Assembly: GCA_033722675.1 (NCBI GenBank)
Contig: JAWVYO010000031.1
Span: forward strand, 1 to 24,938
DNA length: 24,938 nucleotides
DNA from: DATHYU01 sp033722675
GTDB taxonomy: Bacteria > Actinomycetota > Acidimicrobiia > Spongiisociales > UBA11373
Direction: 5' to 3'
How positions within the stretch are numbered: the first letter of the stretch is position 1; each line of letters starts with the position of its first letter. Under the pieces are notes generated by a model. The model was not told the origin of the DNA. It saw nothing but the letters and a program-made list of their open reading frames with translations, and ran no database searches. Position numbers and translations under genes: made by a program. Shown piece by piece: positions 1 to 6,018 of the stretch.

Positions 1-539
1 AGGGCGACGGCCTGCAGGAGGTGGGTCTTGCCCAGGCCGGCGCTGCCGTAGATGAAGAGCGGGTTGTACTGACCGCCGGGCTGTTCGGCGATGGCCATGG
101 AGGCGGCGTAGGCGAACCGGTTGGACGGCCCGACGACGAAGTTCTCGAAGCTGTAGCGACCGACGGCGCCCGTGTCGGGGTCGACGTCGTCGGTGGGGGC
201 GGGGGGGCTCGAGGGGTCGAGGGGGACCCGGTACCCCTCCTCGGCGGCCTCGTCGTCGTCCTCGTCGTGCTGGAAGCTCGGGAGCTCCTCGGTGGCGTCC
301 ATGACGAGGCGGACGTCCGAGCCGAAGGCCTCGGTGGCGGCCTCCTCGACGAGACGTCGGTACTTGTCGTTCACCCAGCGGAGATGGAACTCGCTCGGGG
401 CGGCGAGGTAGATGGTCCCGTTCTCGATGGATTGTGGTTTGAGGTTCTCCAGCCAGGTCTGCCACGTGATGGGCGTGACCCGGTCCCGGAGGCTGTCCCG
501 GAATCGATCCCAGGACTCGGCATGTGAGTGCGCCTCCAC
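1..539 (-). CDS. dnaA: Chromosomal replication initiator DnaA, N-terminal part (cut by left edge)
   Basis: DnaA binds DnaA boxes and melts the origin in an ATP-dependent way. Translating the minus strand from GTG at 539 gives 179 codons running off the left edge. The first ~75 residues match DnaA domain I (SWDRFRDSLR, TWQTWLENL, FHLRWVNDKY). A short acidic and Pro-rich domain II follows (HDEDDDEAAEE to PSSPPAPTDD). Domain III then opens with YSFENFVVGPSNRFAYAAS and the Walker A loop GSAGLGKTHLLQAV. The start is chosen because GGGAGG lies 6 nt upstream and homology begins immediately; the ATG a few codons downstream is in another frame. Divergent from rpmH, as in most bacteria. The rest of AAA+ and the DNA-binding domain lie outside the window. 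Identity is secure. Confidence 0.96.
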   Translation of the reverse strand, partial: MEAHSHAESWDRFRDSLRDRVTPITWQTWLENLKPQSIENGTIYLAAPSEFHLRWVNDKYRRLVEEAATEAFGSDVRLVMDATEELPSFQHDEDDDEAAEEGYRVPLDPSSPPAPTDDVDPDTGAVGRYSFENFVVGPSNRFAYAASMAIAEQPGGQYNPLFIYGSAGLGKTHLLQAVA

Positions 540-583
540 CCGATCCCTCCCAGAGGTCTGCGCATCGAATTCTGTGTCGTCGA

Positions 584-617
584 GTTCTCCACAGGGGTTT
601 CCACACCTGTGGAGAAC
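584..617. promoter_or_regulatory. DnaA-box dyad upstream of dnaA
   Basis: A perfect 12-bp inverted repeat, GTTCTCCACAGG (584-595) and CCTGTGGAGAAC (606-617), holds two TTCTCCACA sequences in opposite orientation. A third related sequence, GTTTCCACA (597-605), sits between them. These resemble the DnaA box TTATCCACA at 7-8 of 9 positions. Position 45 bp before the dnaA start suggests autoregulation or one arm of a bipartite origin. No AT-rich unwinding region is visible here, so the main oriC may lie on the other side of dnaA. Confidence 0.7.
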
Positions 618-708
618 GGTGGGACCGGGGTCCCACCGACTCCCGATGACGCGCTCGACATCCCGCCAGCAGGGGAAGAGCCGTCACCGGAGCCATCCGG
701 CGATGGCG

Positions 709-738
709 AGTGTATGGACCGCCGGAATCGGCTCGCAA
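709..738 (-). promoter_or_regulatory. Candidate dnaA promoter
   Basis: On the minus strand TTGCGA (738-733) and TACACT (714-709) are separated by 18 bp, a fair match to a housekeeping -35/-10 pair. Transcription would begin near 702 and give a ~160-nt leader that contains the DnaA-box dyad. Pattern match only. Confidence 0.4.
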
Positions 739-763
739 GTGCGCCGAATCGGCCCGAAATCGC

Positions 764-798
764 CGCGCGCAGGCCGCCACCCTGCGCGCGAATCCACA
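764..798. repeat. 10-bp GC inverted repeat followed by a lone DnaA-box-like site
   Basis: CGCGCGCAGG (764-773) and CCTGCGCGCG (781-790) are perfect complements with a 7-nt loop. The last G begins GAATCCACA (790-798), which resembles a DnaA box at its CCACA core. It lies between the divergent dnaA and rpmH promoters. There is no T-run, so a terminator is unlikely; an architectural or regulatory element is possible. Confidence 0.4.
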
Positions 799-950
799 GA
801 TGACCTGCCCCTTCCCACGTTCCGATTTCGCGGCTTCGGACCCCTCGGGACGTCCAGGGGCCCGATGGGCGCCTTAGGCAATCTTTCGCGAGTCCCGTCG
901 AATCTTCGCGACCCGGCCTTGGGTTGGGGGCGCGGACCCGCCATCCTCCT

Positions 951-979
951 TTGACATTGCCAGGGGCCGTTCGTAACCT
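951..979 (+). promoter_or_regulatory. rpmH operon promoter
   Basis: A perfect -35 TTGACA (951-956), 17-bp spacer and -10 TAACCT (974-979) lie 36 bp before the rpmH ATG. The predicted leader is about 30 nt. No clear Shine-Dalgarno sequence precedes rpmH. Confidence 0.72.
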
Positions 980-1015
980 GCGGCCCACCTCCCCCGACCT
1001 CTGGGGTCTCTTCGC

Positions 1016-1150
1016 ATGAAGCGCACGTACCAACCGAAGAATCGTCGCCGGAAGAGGAAGCATGGCTTCCGCTCCCGGATGCGCACGCGCGCCGGCCGGG
1101 CCGTCATCAAGCGGCGCCGGGTCAAGGGCCGGAAACGGCTCTCGGCGTAG
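1016..1150 (+). CDS. rpmH: Large ribosomal subunit protein bL34
   Basis: This 44-residue, strongly basic protein is the small 50S subunit protein L34. It starts MKRTYQPKNRRRKRKHGFRSRM and ends with the family's RRRVKGRKRLSA tail, so it is full length. It is the first gene of the rpmH-rnpA-yidD-yidC-jag run and sits directly behind a TTGACA/TAACCT promoter. The downstream rnpA reading frame has no ATG, GTG or TTG between the end of rpmH and its conserved core, so the two genes probably overlap (see rnpA). Identification is certain. Confidence 0.98.
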   Translation: MKRTYQPKNRRRKRKHGFRSRMRTRAGRAVIKRRRVKGRKRLSA

Positions 1151-1475
1151 CGGCCGTCCGTTCGCCTCACTTCGCAAGGGCTCCGAGATCGGGAGGGTGC
1201 GCCGGACCGGACGTCGGCGTCGCGTTGGCGGCGTGCTCGTCTTCTCCGCCGCGGAGTCCGATGGACCGCGGGTCGCCGTCGTGGCGGGCCGCCGGGTCGG
1301 GACCGCGGTGCGCCGCAACCGGGCGAAGCGCCGCCTCCGTGAGGCGCTCGCCAGGGTTCCGCTCCGGCCCGACCGCGCATACGTGGTGTCGGCGGATCAC
1401 ACCGTCGCCGATGCCCCCTTCGATACCCTCGTCACGTGGGTGCGACGGGCCACGGACGAGAACACACAGGAGTAG
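1062..1475 (+). CDS. rnpA: Ribonuclease P protein component, start overlapping rpmH
   Basis: RnpA is the protein cofactor of RNase P, which trims the 5' leader of tRNA precursors. The conserved core begins around residue 34 (FASLRKGSEIGRVRR), continues with VAVVAGRRVGTAVRRNRAKRRLREAL, the RNR signature, and ends near residue 137. The only ATG/GTG/TTG start upstream of that core in this frame is ATG at 1062, inside rpmH codons 16-17 in another frame, with purine-rich GAGGA just before it. That gives an 89-nt overlap and a 33-residue Ala/Pro/Ser/Gly/Arg extension that is simply rpmH read out of frame. GTG at 1197 would remove conserved residues. An unusual start codon nearer the core is an alternative. 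Identity is secure; the start is not. Confidence 0.88.
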   Translation: MASAPGCARAPAGPSSSGAGSRAGNGSRRSGRPFASLRKGSEIGRVRRTGRRRRVGGVLVFSAAESDGPRVAVVAGRRVGTAVRRNRAKRRLREALARVPLRPDRAYVVSADHTVADAPFDTLVTWVRRATDENTQE

Positions 1476-1479
1476 CCCG

Positions 1480-1740
1480 GTGGACGATGGACCGAGGAGC
1501 ACGCTGAAGCCGTATCAGCCCGGCTGGTGGCTGCAGCGCGCGATCTTCGCCTATCGCCGGCTCCTCTCCCCCGTCCTCGGCCGCAACTGCCGGTACCTGC
1601 CGACCTGTTCGGAGTACGCCATCGTGGCCCTCGACGAGCACGGCGCGCTTCGCGGTTCGTGGATGGCGATGCGGCGCCTCGGCCGCTGCCATCCGTGGCG
1701 CGAGGGCGGCTACGACCCCGTTCCCAGGAAGGCGGAGTAA
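1480..1740 (+). CDS. yidD: Membrane protein insertion efficiency factor YidD
   Basis: YidD is a small membrane-associated protein that assists YidC-dependent insertion. The 86 residues carry the family core: KPYQPGWWLQRAIFAYRRLLSPVLGRNCRYLPTCSEYA would be the signature block, with the two cysteines of NCRYLPTCS and the downstream GRCHPWREGGYDPVP. The reading frame is open further upstream, but GTG at 1480 is chosen because AGGAG lies 7 nt before it and the family begins here. It follows the rnpA stop by 4 nt and precedes yidC by 3 nt, so all three are probably cotranslated from one mRNA. Confidence 0.93.
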   Translation: MDDGPRSTLKPYQPGWWLQRAIFAYRRLLSPVLGRNCRYLPTCSEYAIVALDEHGALRGSWMAMRRLGRCHPWREGGYDPVPRKAE

Positions 1741-1743
1741 GCC

Positions 1744-2685
1744 ATGTCGGGTCTCTGGAACGGTCTCCAGTCGCTGCTGGGCGGGATCGTCGCCTTCTTC
1801 TACGGCCTCGTCCCGAACCTGGGGATCGCGATCATCCTCCTCACGCTCGTCGTGGGCCTCGTGCTCTTCCCACTGACGCTGAAGCAGACCCGCTCGATGC
1901 GGGCGATGCAGGAGATCCAGCCGAAGGTGAAGAAGCTCCAGGCGGAGTACAAGCACGACCGCCAGCTCCTCCAGGAGAAGACGATGGAGCTGTACCGGGA
2001 GAAGGGGGTGAACCCGGCGGCCGGCTGCTTCCCCATCCTCCTGCAGATGCCGATCTGGTTCGCCCTGTTCTCGGTGCTGCGGTCCTTCGCCAGTGGCGAC
2101 CCCACCCGGTTCGTCCCCCAGGGCAGCGAGCTCTTCCTCGCTATCGAACAGAAGGTGGCAGATACTACCAGTACCGTCCTCGACTTCCTCTGGATGGACC
2201 TGACCATCACGCCCCGGGACGCATTTGCCATTTCCTTCCTCGACTCGGTCCCCTACCTCATCACGATCGCCCTCGTGATGGTCACGGCCTACGTCCAGCA
2301 GAAGCAGACCATGGCCCGGTCCGCCTCCCAGCGCGACCCCAACGCCGCCGCTCCCCCGGGCATGGCGATCATGAAGATCTTCCCCCTCTTCTTCGGCTTC
2401 ATCTCGTTCACCCTCCCGGCCGGTCTGGTGGTCTATTTCGCCGCCAGCCAGCTGTTCCGCATTGCGCAGCAGGCCGTGATCATCGGTATGGACGATCGGG
2501 CCGAGGAGGAGGCAGATGAGGAGGCGGGGTCGGAATCGGCTCCCGCAGCGAAGGACGACACCCCACCCGCGCCGAAGAAACCGGCGTCCAAGGGCGACGG
2601 TGATCAGCCCAAGGGTCAGGCGCCCCGTGTGAATCGCCGACCCCAGGGCTCCAAGAAGAAGCGCGGCAAGAGGCGGAGGCGATAG
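1744..2685 (+). CDS. yidC: Membrane protein insertase YidC/Oxa1
   Basis: YidC inserts membrane proteins alone or with SecYEG. The 313 residues have hydrophobic segments at about 13-46, 95-113, 166-186 and 208-240. The core is LTLKQTRSMRAMQEIQPK, a charged amphipathic cytoplasmic stretch (60-90), then NPAAGCFPILLQMPIWFALFSVLR. The large periplasmic domain of proteobacterial YidC is absent, as expected for Gram-positives. From residue 250 the tail is cytoplasmic, first acidic (EEEADEEAGSE) and then very basic (GSKKKRGKRRRR), consistent with ribosome contact. GGAG precedes the ATG. Its stop codon shares one base with the jag start (TAGTG), implying coupling. Confidence 0.95.
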   Translation: MSGLWNGLQSLLGGIVAFFYGLVPNLGIAIILLTLVVGLVLFPLTLKQTRSMRAMQEIQPKVKKLQAEYKHDRQLLQEKTMELYREKGVNPAAGCFPILLQMPIWFALFSVLRSFASGDPTRFVPQGSELFLAIEQKVADTTSTVLDFLWMDLTITPRDAFAISFLDSVPYLITIALVMVTAYVQQKQTMARSASQRDPNAAAPPGMAIMKIFPLFFGFISFTLPAGLVVYFAASQLFRIAQQAVIIGMDDRAEEEADEEAGSESAPAAKDDTPPAPKKPASKGDGDQPKGQAPRVNRRPQGSKKKRGKRRRR

Positions 2686-3608
2686 TGACGACGCGAGAAT
2701 GGGTCGAGGTCGCAGCTCGGACGATCGACGAGGCGACGAGGGAAGGGCTCACCGCCCTCGGATTGACCTCCGCCGACGAGGCGGACATCGAGGTCAAGCA
2801 GGAGCCCAAGCCCGGATTCCTGGGTATGGGCGGGCAGGACGCCATCGTGGTCATCCGCCCGAAGCCCAAGGAGCAGCAGCAACGACGGCGCTCCCGTGGC
2901 AAGGGCCGCAAGAGCGGGAGTGGCGGAGACGACGGCAGGCGACAGCAGTCCTCGGGATCGAAGGGCGGCGGGTCGAAGTCGAAGGATTCCGGCACGGGCG
3001 GCGACCGCCGACGGGACTCCGGGAAGCAGTCGTCGGGCGGCCGCGGCGACTCGGGCGGCCGCTCCGGCGGCCGGTCCAAGGACCAGGGGTCCAAACAGAA
3101 GGGTTCAGGAGGGAGCAAGAAGAAGATGAGTGACGAAGAGCAAGGACCAGACCGCCAGGAACAGGCCGACATCGTCGAGAAGTTCCTCGAAGGACTCCTC
3201 GACGCCTTCGGGCTCGAAGGCGAGGTGGCCTGCCGGGTGGAAGACGACGTGATCTACGCCGACGTCAACGGCACCCAGACCGAGGCCCTGGTGGGCACGA
3301 AGGGCTCTGTGATGTCCTCGGTGCAGGAGCTGTGCCGCACCGTGGTGCAGCGGCAGTCGCAGGCCAATGCGCGCATCCGTCTCGACATCGCCGGCTACAA
3401 CGCCCGACGCCGGGAAGCCCTGGAGATCTACGCCAAGCGACTGGCCGACAAGGTGCTCGACGAAGGTGGCGAGATCATGCTCGAGCCCATGAACGCTGCG
3501 GAGCGCAAGGTCGTCCACGATGCCATCGTCGATGTCGACGGTGTGCGTACCTTCTCGGAGGGCCAGGACCCGAATCGTTCGGTCGTCATCGCCAAAGACG
3601 ACGACTGA
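2685..3608 (+). CDS. jag: Jag/KhpB-type RNA-binding protein (Jag_N-KH-R3H)
   Basis: A 307-residue cytoplasmic RNA-binding protein linked in other bacteria to cell elongation and sRNA binding. Domains in order: Jag_N (about 3-60, with KPGFLGMGGQDA), a low-complexity Ser/Gly/Lys/Arg linker (about 63-147), KH (about 163-230, loop GTKG at 204-207) and R3H (about 240-303, with R274-x3-H278). The linker is unusually long, roughly 85 residues with no hydrophobic positions, and is probably disordered. An in-frame ATG at 3126 (residue 148), preceded 13 nt upstream by AGGAGG, could start a shorter KH-R3H form. Start GTG at 2685 overlaps the yidC stop by one base. A hairpin follows the stop. Confidence 0.93.
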   Translation: MTTREWVEVAARTIDEATREGLTALGLTSADEADIEVKQEPKPGFLGMGGQDAIVVIRPKPKEQQQRRRSRGKGRKSGSGGDDGRRQQSSGSKGGGSKSKDSGTGGDRRRDSGKQSSGGRGDSGGRSGGRSKDQGSKQKGSGGSKKKMSDEEQGPDRQEQADIVEKFLEGLLDAFGLEGEVACRVEDDVIYADVNGTQTEALVGTKGSVMSSVQELCRTVVQRQSQANARIRLDIAGYNARRREALEIYAKRLADKVLDEGGEIMLEPMNAAERKVVHDAIVDVDGVRTFSEGQDPNRSVVIAKDDD

Positions 3609-3631
3609 GCTCGCTCCCCTCCTGATCTGAC

Positions 3632-3659
3632 GAGGACCCCGGCGCCTGCCGGGGTCCTC
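3632..3659 (+). terminator. Hairpin terminator after jag
   Basis: A perfect 12-bp stem, GAGGACCCCGGC (3632-3643) and GCCGGGGTCCTC (3648-3659), with a 4-nt loop, begins 23 bp after the jag stop. The downstream T-run is poor, as is common in high-GC actinobacteria. It separates the rpmH-jag transcript from the parS/rsmG-parAB unit. Confidence 0.75.
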
Positions 3660-3662
3660 TCG

Positions 3663-3678
3663 CGTTTCACGTGAAACA
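3663..3678. promoter_or_regulatory. parS: parS centromere site 1
   Basis: The palindrome GTTTCACGTGAAAC (3664-3677) with flanks c and a matches 15 of 16 positions of the universal ParB site TGTTTCACGTGAAACA. It is the nucleation site for the ParB partition complex encoded 1.5 kb downstream. Confidence 0.95.
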
Positions 3679-3699
3679 CGATCTGGAGCCCGACGTCGA

Positions 3700-3715
3700 C
3701 GTTTCACGTGAAACG
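3700..3715. promoter_or_regulatory. parS: parS centromere site 2
   Basis: A second GTTTCACGTGAAAC core (3701-3714), matching 14 of 16 consensus positions, is centred 37 bp from site 1. It lies just upstream of the rsmG -10 hexamer (TAGGCT, 3721-3726), so bound ParB could affect expression of rsmG-parA-parB. Confidence 0.94.
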
Positions 3716-3720
3716 CGCAG

Positions 3721-3726
3721 TAGGCT
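3721..3726 (+). promoter_or_regulatory. Leaderless-type -10 for rsmG-parA-parB
   Basis: TAGGCT ends 6 nt before the rsmG ATG, and no Shine-Dalgarno sequence is present. This spacing places transcription initiation at or near the start codon. No good -35 is visible; parS site 2 occupies the region. Confidence 0.5.
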
Positions 3727-3732
3727 CCCGGC

Positions 3733-4380
3733 ATGGAACGCCGAGATCAGGTCGACGAGCTCCTTGCGTGGGCCGGGCGCGATCCCGTGGACGACGAGCA
3801 GTGGACACGCCTCGAGACCTACCACGACTGGTTGCTGGAGGAGGCGATGCCGGCCGGCGGGGTGGGGCCCCGGGAAGGGCCCCGACTCTGGCCGCGGCAC
3901 ATTCTGGATTCGTTGACGTTCGCTGCGGGGTGGCGTGGCGAGGAACCACCGGGTGAACTGCTGGACGTGGGGACCGGCGTAGGGCTTCCCGGGATTCCTC
4001 TGGCCATCGCCTTTCCGGACACCATGGTTCGGCTGCTGGACCGGGGCGGACGCAGGATCCGGCTGATCCAGCGGGCCACTCGCATCCTCGAACTACCGAA
4101 CGCCGTCGCCGAGCAAGCGGACGTGTTCTCGGTGGCCGACGAGTGGGAGTCGGTGGTCTTCCGCGGCAGTGTCACCGCCCCGGAAGCCGTGGGTCTGGCC
4201 GCGAAACTCCTCACCCTGGGTGGCACCGCCGTGCTCGGCCTGAGCCGGCGGGAGGAGCCTCCGGCGGAGACGAGGAACCTCATCGGCATCGCCGAGGCGA
4301 TGGGTCTCGGCACCGAGGTGGTGCAGCCGCCGGCGACAATCCTTGACGGACCGGCCTGGCTCCTTATCATGTCGTCGTGA
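3733..4380 (+). CDS. rsmG: 16S rRNA (guanine527-N7)-methyltransferase RsmG (GidB)
   Basis: RsmG uses S-adenosylmethionine to methylate G527 of 16S rRNA in the 530 loop. In other bacteria its loss gives low-level streptomycin resistance. The 215 residues contain the family's LWPRHILDSL block (about 52-61) and the SAM-binding loop LDVGTGVGLPGIPLAI (about 76-91), near the usual length of 200-240. The start is ATG 3733, with a TAnnnT hexamer 6 nt before it and no Shine-Dalgarno sequence, so the message is probably leaderless. The stop overlaps the parA GTG start by 4 nt (GTGA), which couples it to parA-parB, the common gid-parA-parB order near origins. Confidence 0.95.
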   Translation: MERRDQVDELLAWAGRDPVDDEQWTRLETYHDWLLEEAMPAGGVGPREGPRLWPRHILDSLTFAAGWRGEEPPGELLDVGTGVGLPGIPLAIAFPDTMVRLLDRGGRRIRLIQRATRILELPNAVAEQADVFSVADEWESVVFRGSVTAPEAVGLAAKLLTLGGTAVLGLSRREEPPAETRNLIGIAEAMGLGTEVVQPPATILDGPAWLLIMSS

Positions 4381-5168
4381 GCGAGAACGGGCGCGCCCTC
4401 GTCGTGGCGATCGCCAACCAGAAGGGCGGCGTCGGGAAGTCGACGACGGCGATCAACCTCGGGGCCTCTCTCGCCTTCCAGGGCGAGCGGGTCCTCGTCA
4501 TCGACGCCGACCCGCAGGCCAATGCCACGTCGGGCCTGGGGATCGACCACGGAGCGGTCGAGGCGTCGATCTACGACGTCCTCATGCGCGACACCCCGAT
4601 CATGGACGCCGTGGAGCCGACCAGCGTTCGGGACCTCTTCGTGCTCCCCTCGTCGATCGACCTCGCCGGCGCCGAGATCGAACTCGTGTCCCGGTTCTCC
4701 CGCGAGCGGCAGCTGGGGCTGGCATTGGAGGCGGTCCAGGAGGACTTCGACACGGTGCTCATCGACTGCCCCCCGTCCCTGGGCCTGATCACGGTCAACG
4801 CCCTCACCGCCTCCCACGAGGTGCTCATCCCCATCCAGTGCGAGTACTACGCCCTGGAGGGGCTCACCCAGCTCATGCGAAACATCTCGCTGGTCCAGAA
4901 GGATTTGAATCCGACGCTGAAGATCGAGGGGGTCGTGCTGACGATGTACGACCGCCGGACCACCCTGGCGGCCGACGTCGCCGTGCAGGTCCGGGAGCAC
5001 TTCGGCGAGACCGCCTACAAGACGGTGATCCCTCGGACCGTACGCCTCGCCGAGGCGCCCTCCTACGGGGAGCCCATCGAGGCGTTCGACGAGATGAGCC
5101 GGGGAGCGATCGCATATCGCTCGCTGGCTCGTGAGTTCAGGAGCAGACATGGCCGCGACACCGCGTAA
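4377..5168 (+). CDS. parA: Chromosome partitioning ATPase ParA (Soj)
   Basis: ParA is the nucleoid-bound Walker ATPase that drives segregation of ParB-parS complexes. The 263 residues begin with the deviant Walker A motif KGGVGKST (16-23), including the signature first lysine. Then come VIDADPQANAT (41-51, Walker A' region) and the Walker B strand DTVLIDCPPSLG. EYYALEGLTQL and the VIPRTVRLAEAPSYGEPI segment are typical of chromosomal Soj proteins. The N-terminus is short with no HTH extension, as expected for type Ib/chromosomal ParA. GTG 4377 overlaps the rsmG stop by 4 nt, and the 3' end overlaps parB by 20 nt. Confidence 0.97.
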   Translation: MSENGRALVVAIANQKGGVGKSTTAINLGASLAFQGERVLVIDADPQANATSGLGIDHGAVEASIYDVLMRDTPIMDAVEPTSVRDLFVLPSSIDLAGAEIELVSRFSRERQLGLALEAVQEDFDTVLIDCPPSLGLITVNALTASHEVLIPIQCEYYALEGLTQLMRNISLVQKDLNPTLKIEGVVLTMYDRRTTLAADVAVQVREHFGETAYKTVIPRTVRLAEAPSYGEPIEAFDEMSRGAIAYRSLAREFRSRHGRDTA

Positions 5169-6015
5169 GAGCGGTCTCGGCAGGGGCCTCGGTGCCCTGC
5201 TGCCCGAGGCCCCCGACACCGGATTCGCCATGGTGGCGATCGACGCCATCGACCCGAACCCCCACCAGCCCAGAGAACACTTCGACGACGAGGCCCTCGA
5301 CGGTCTGGCGGACTCCATCCGTGAGGTGGGGGTCCTGCAGCCCGTGGTGGTTCGGCCGCCCGACGAGGAGGGTCGTCACGTGCTCGTGGCGGGGGAGCGG
5401 CGCTGGCGCGCCAGTCGGATGGCCGGTCTCGAGCGGATCCCGGCGATCCTGCGCGACGCCGACGACGATCCCGCCGGCCTCACCGAGGCGCTCATCGAGA
5501 ACGTGCAGCGTGAGGACCTGAGCCCGCTGGAGGAGGCGGCCGCCTACCGGCAGTTGATGGAAGATTTTGGTATGACCCACGAGGAGATCGGCGAGCGCGT
5601 CGGCCGCAGTCGCAGCGCCATCTCCAACACGCTGCGCCTGCTCGGCCTGCCGGCGCCCATCCAGGCACTGCTGGAGGCCGGTTCGCTCACCGCCGGTGCC
5701 GCCAGGGCGCTTCTCCCCCTCGAGGACGCGGCGTATGCCGAGCACGTCGCCACCCGGGCTGCCTCGGAGGGGTGGTCCGTCCGCCAGGTCGAGGAGGCCG
5801 TGCGGGACCGGCTGGACGGGCCGGACCCGGCGCCGACGCCCCGGCGCCGCAGCGAGCGCCCCACGGAGGTCGTCGAACTGGAACAGCAGCTGGCCCTGCA
5901 CCTCGAGTCGAAGGTGAGGATCGACTACGGCGCGGCCGGCGGTGGCAAGGTGGTCGGGCGGTTCGGATCCCTCGACGACCTCGAGCGGATCTACCGGACG
6001 CTGCTGGGGGGGTAG
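5149..6015 (+). CDS. parB: Chromosome partitioning protein ParB (Spo0J)
   Basis: ParB binds the two parS sites upstream of rsmG and spreads as a CTP-dependent clamp. The 288 residues start with the ParA-interacting basic peptide RKSGLGRGLGALLP. The N-terminal CTPase domain contains NPHQPREHFDDEALDGLA, GERRWRAS (about 82-89) and ENVQREDLSPLEEA. Next is the HTH (about 142-165, MTHEEIGERVGRSRSAISNTLRLL region), and the dimerisation domain closes the protein. ATG 5149 is preferred over an upstream in-frame GTG (5131) because AGGAG lies 5 nt before it and ParB proteins normally begin near here. It ends only 3 bp from the stop of the convergent cwlM-like gene. Confidence 0.96.
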   Translation: MAATPRKSGLGRGLGALLPEAPDTGFAMVAIDAIDPNPHQPREHFDDEALDGLADSIREVGVLQPVVVRPPDEEGRHVLVAGERRWRASRMAGLERIPAILRDADDDPAGLTEALIENVQREDLSPLEEAAAYRQLMEDFGMTHEEIGERVGRSRSAISNTLRLLGLPAPIQALLEAGSLTAGAARALLPLEDAAYAEHVATRAASEGWSVRQVEEAVRDRLDGPDPAPTPRRRSERPTEVVELEQQLALHLESKVRIDYGAAGGGKVVGRFGSLDDLERIYRTLLGG

Positions 6016-6018
6016 GCC

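Noticed and set aside
540..1015. A full oriC in the dnaA-rpmH spacer.
   Set aside because: Only one tight cluster of DnaA boxes and one lone site are visible, and no AT-rich unwinding element. In many actinobacteria oriC lies between dnaA and dnaN, outside this window.
371..1380. Several open frames in the dnaA-rpmH spacer.
   Set aside because: Arg/Pro/Ser-rich translations that overlap dnaA, rpmH or rnpA, without ribosome sites or homology; the spacer holds regulatory elements instead.
5131..5148. GTG 5131 as the parB start.
   Set aside because: AGGAG is placed for ATG 5149, and ParB homologues begin at about that residue.
3819..5318. A 499-codon minus-strand open frame across rsmG-parA-parB.
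   Set aside because: It lies antisense to three certain genes and has no recognisable motif.
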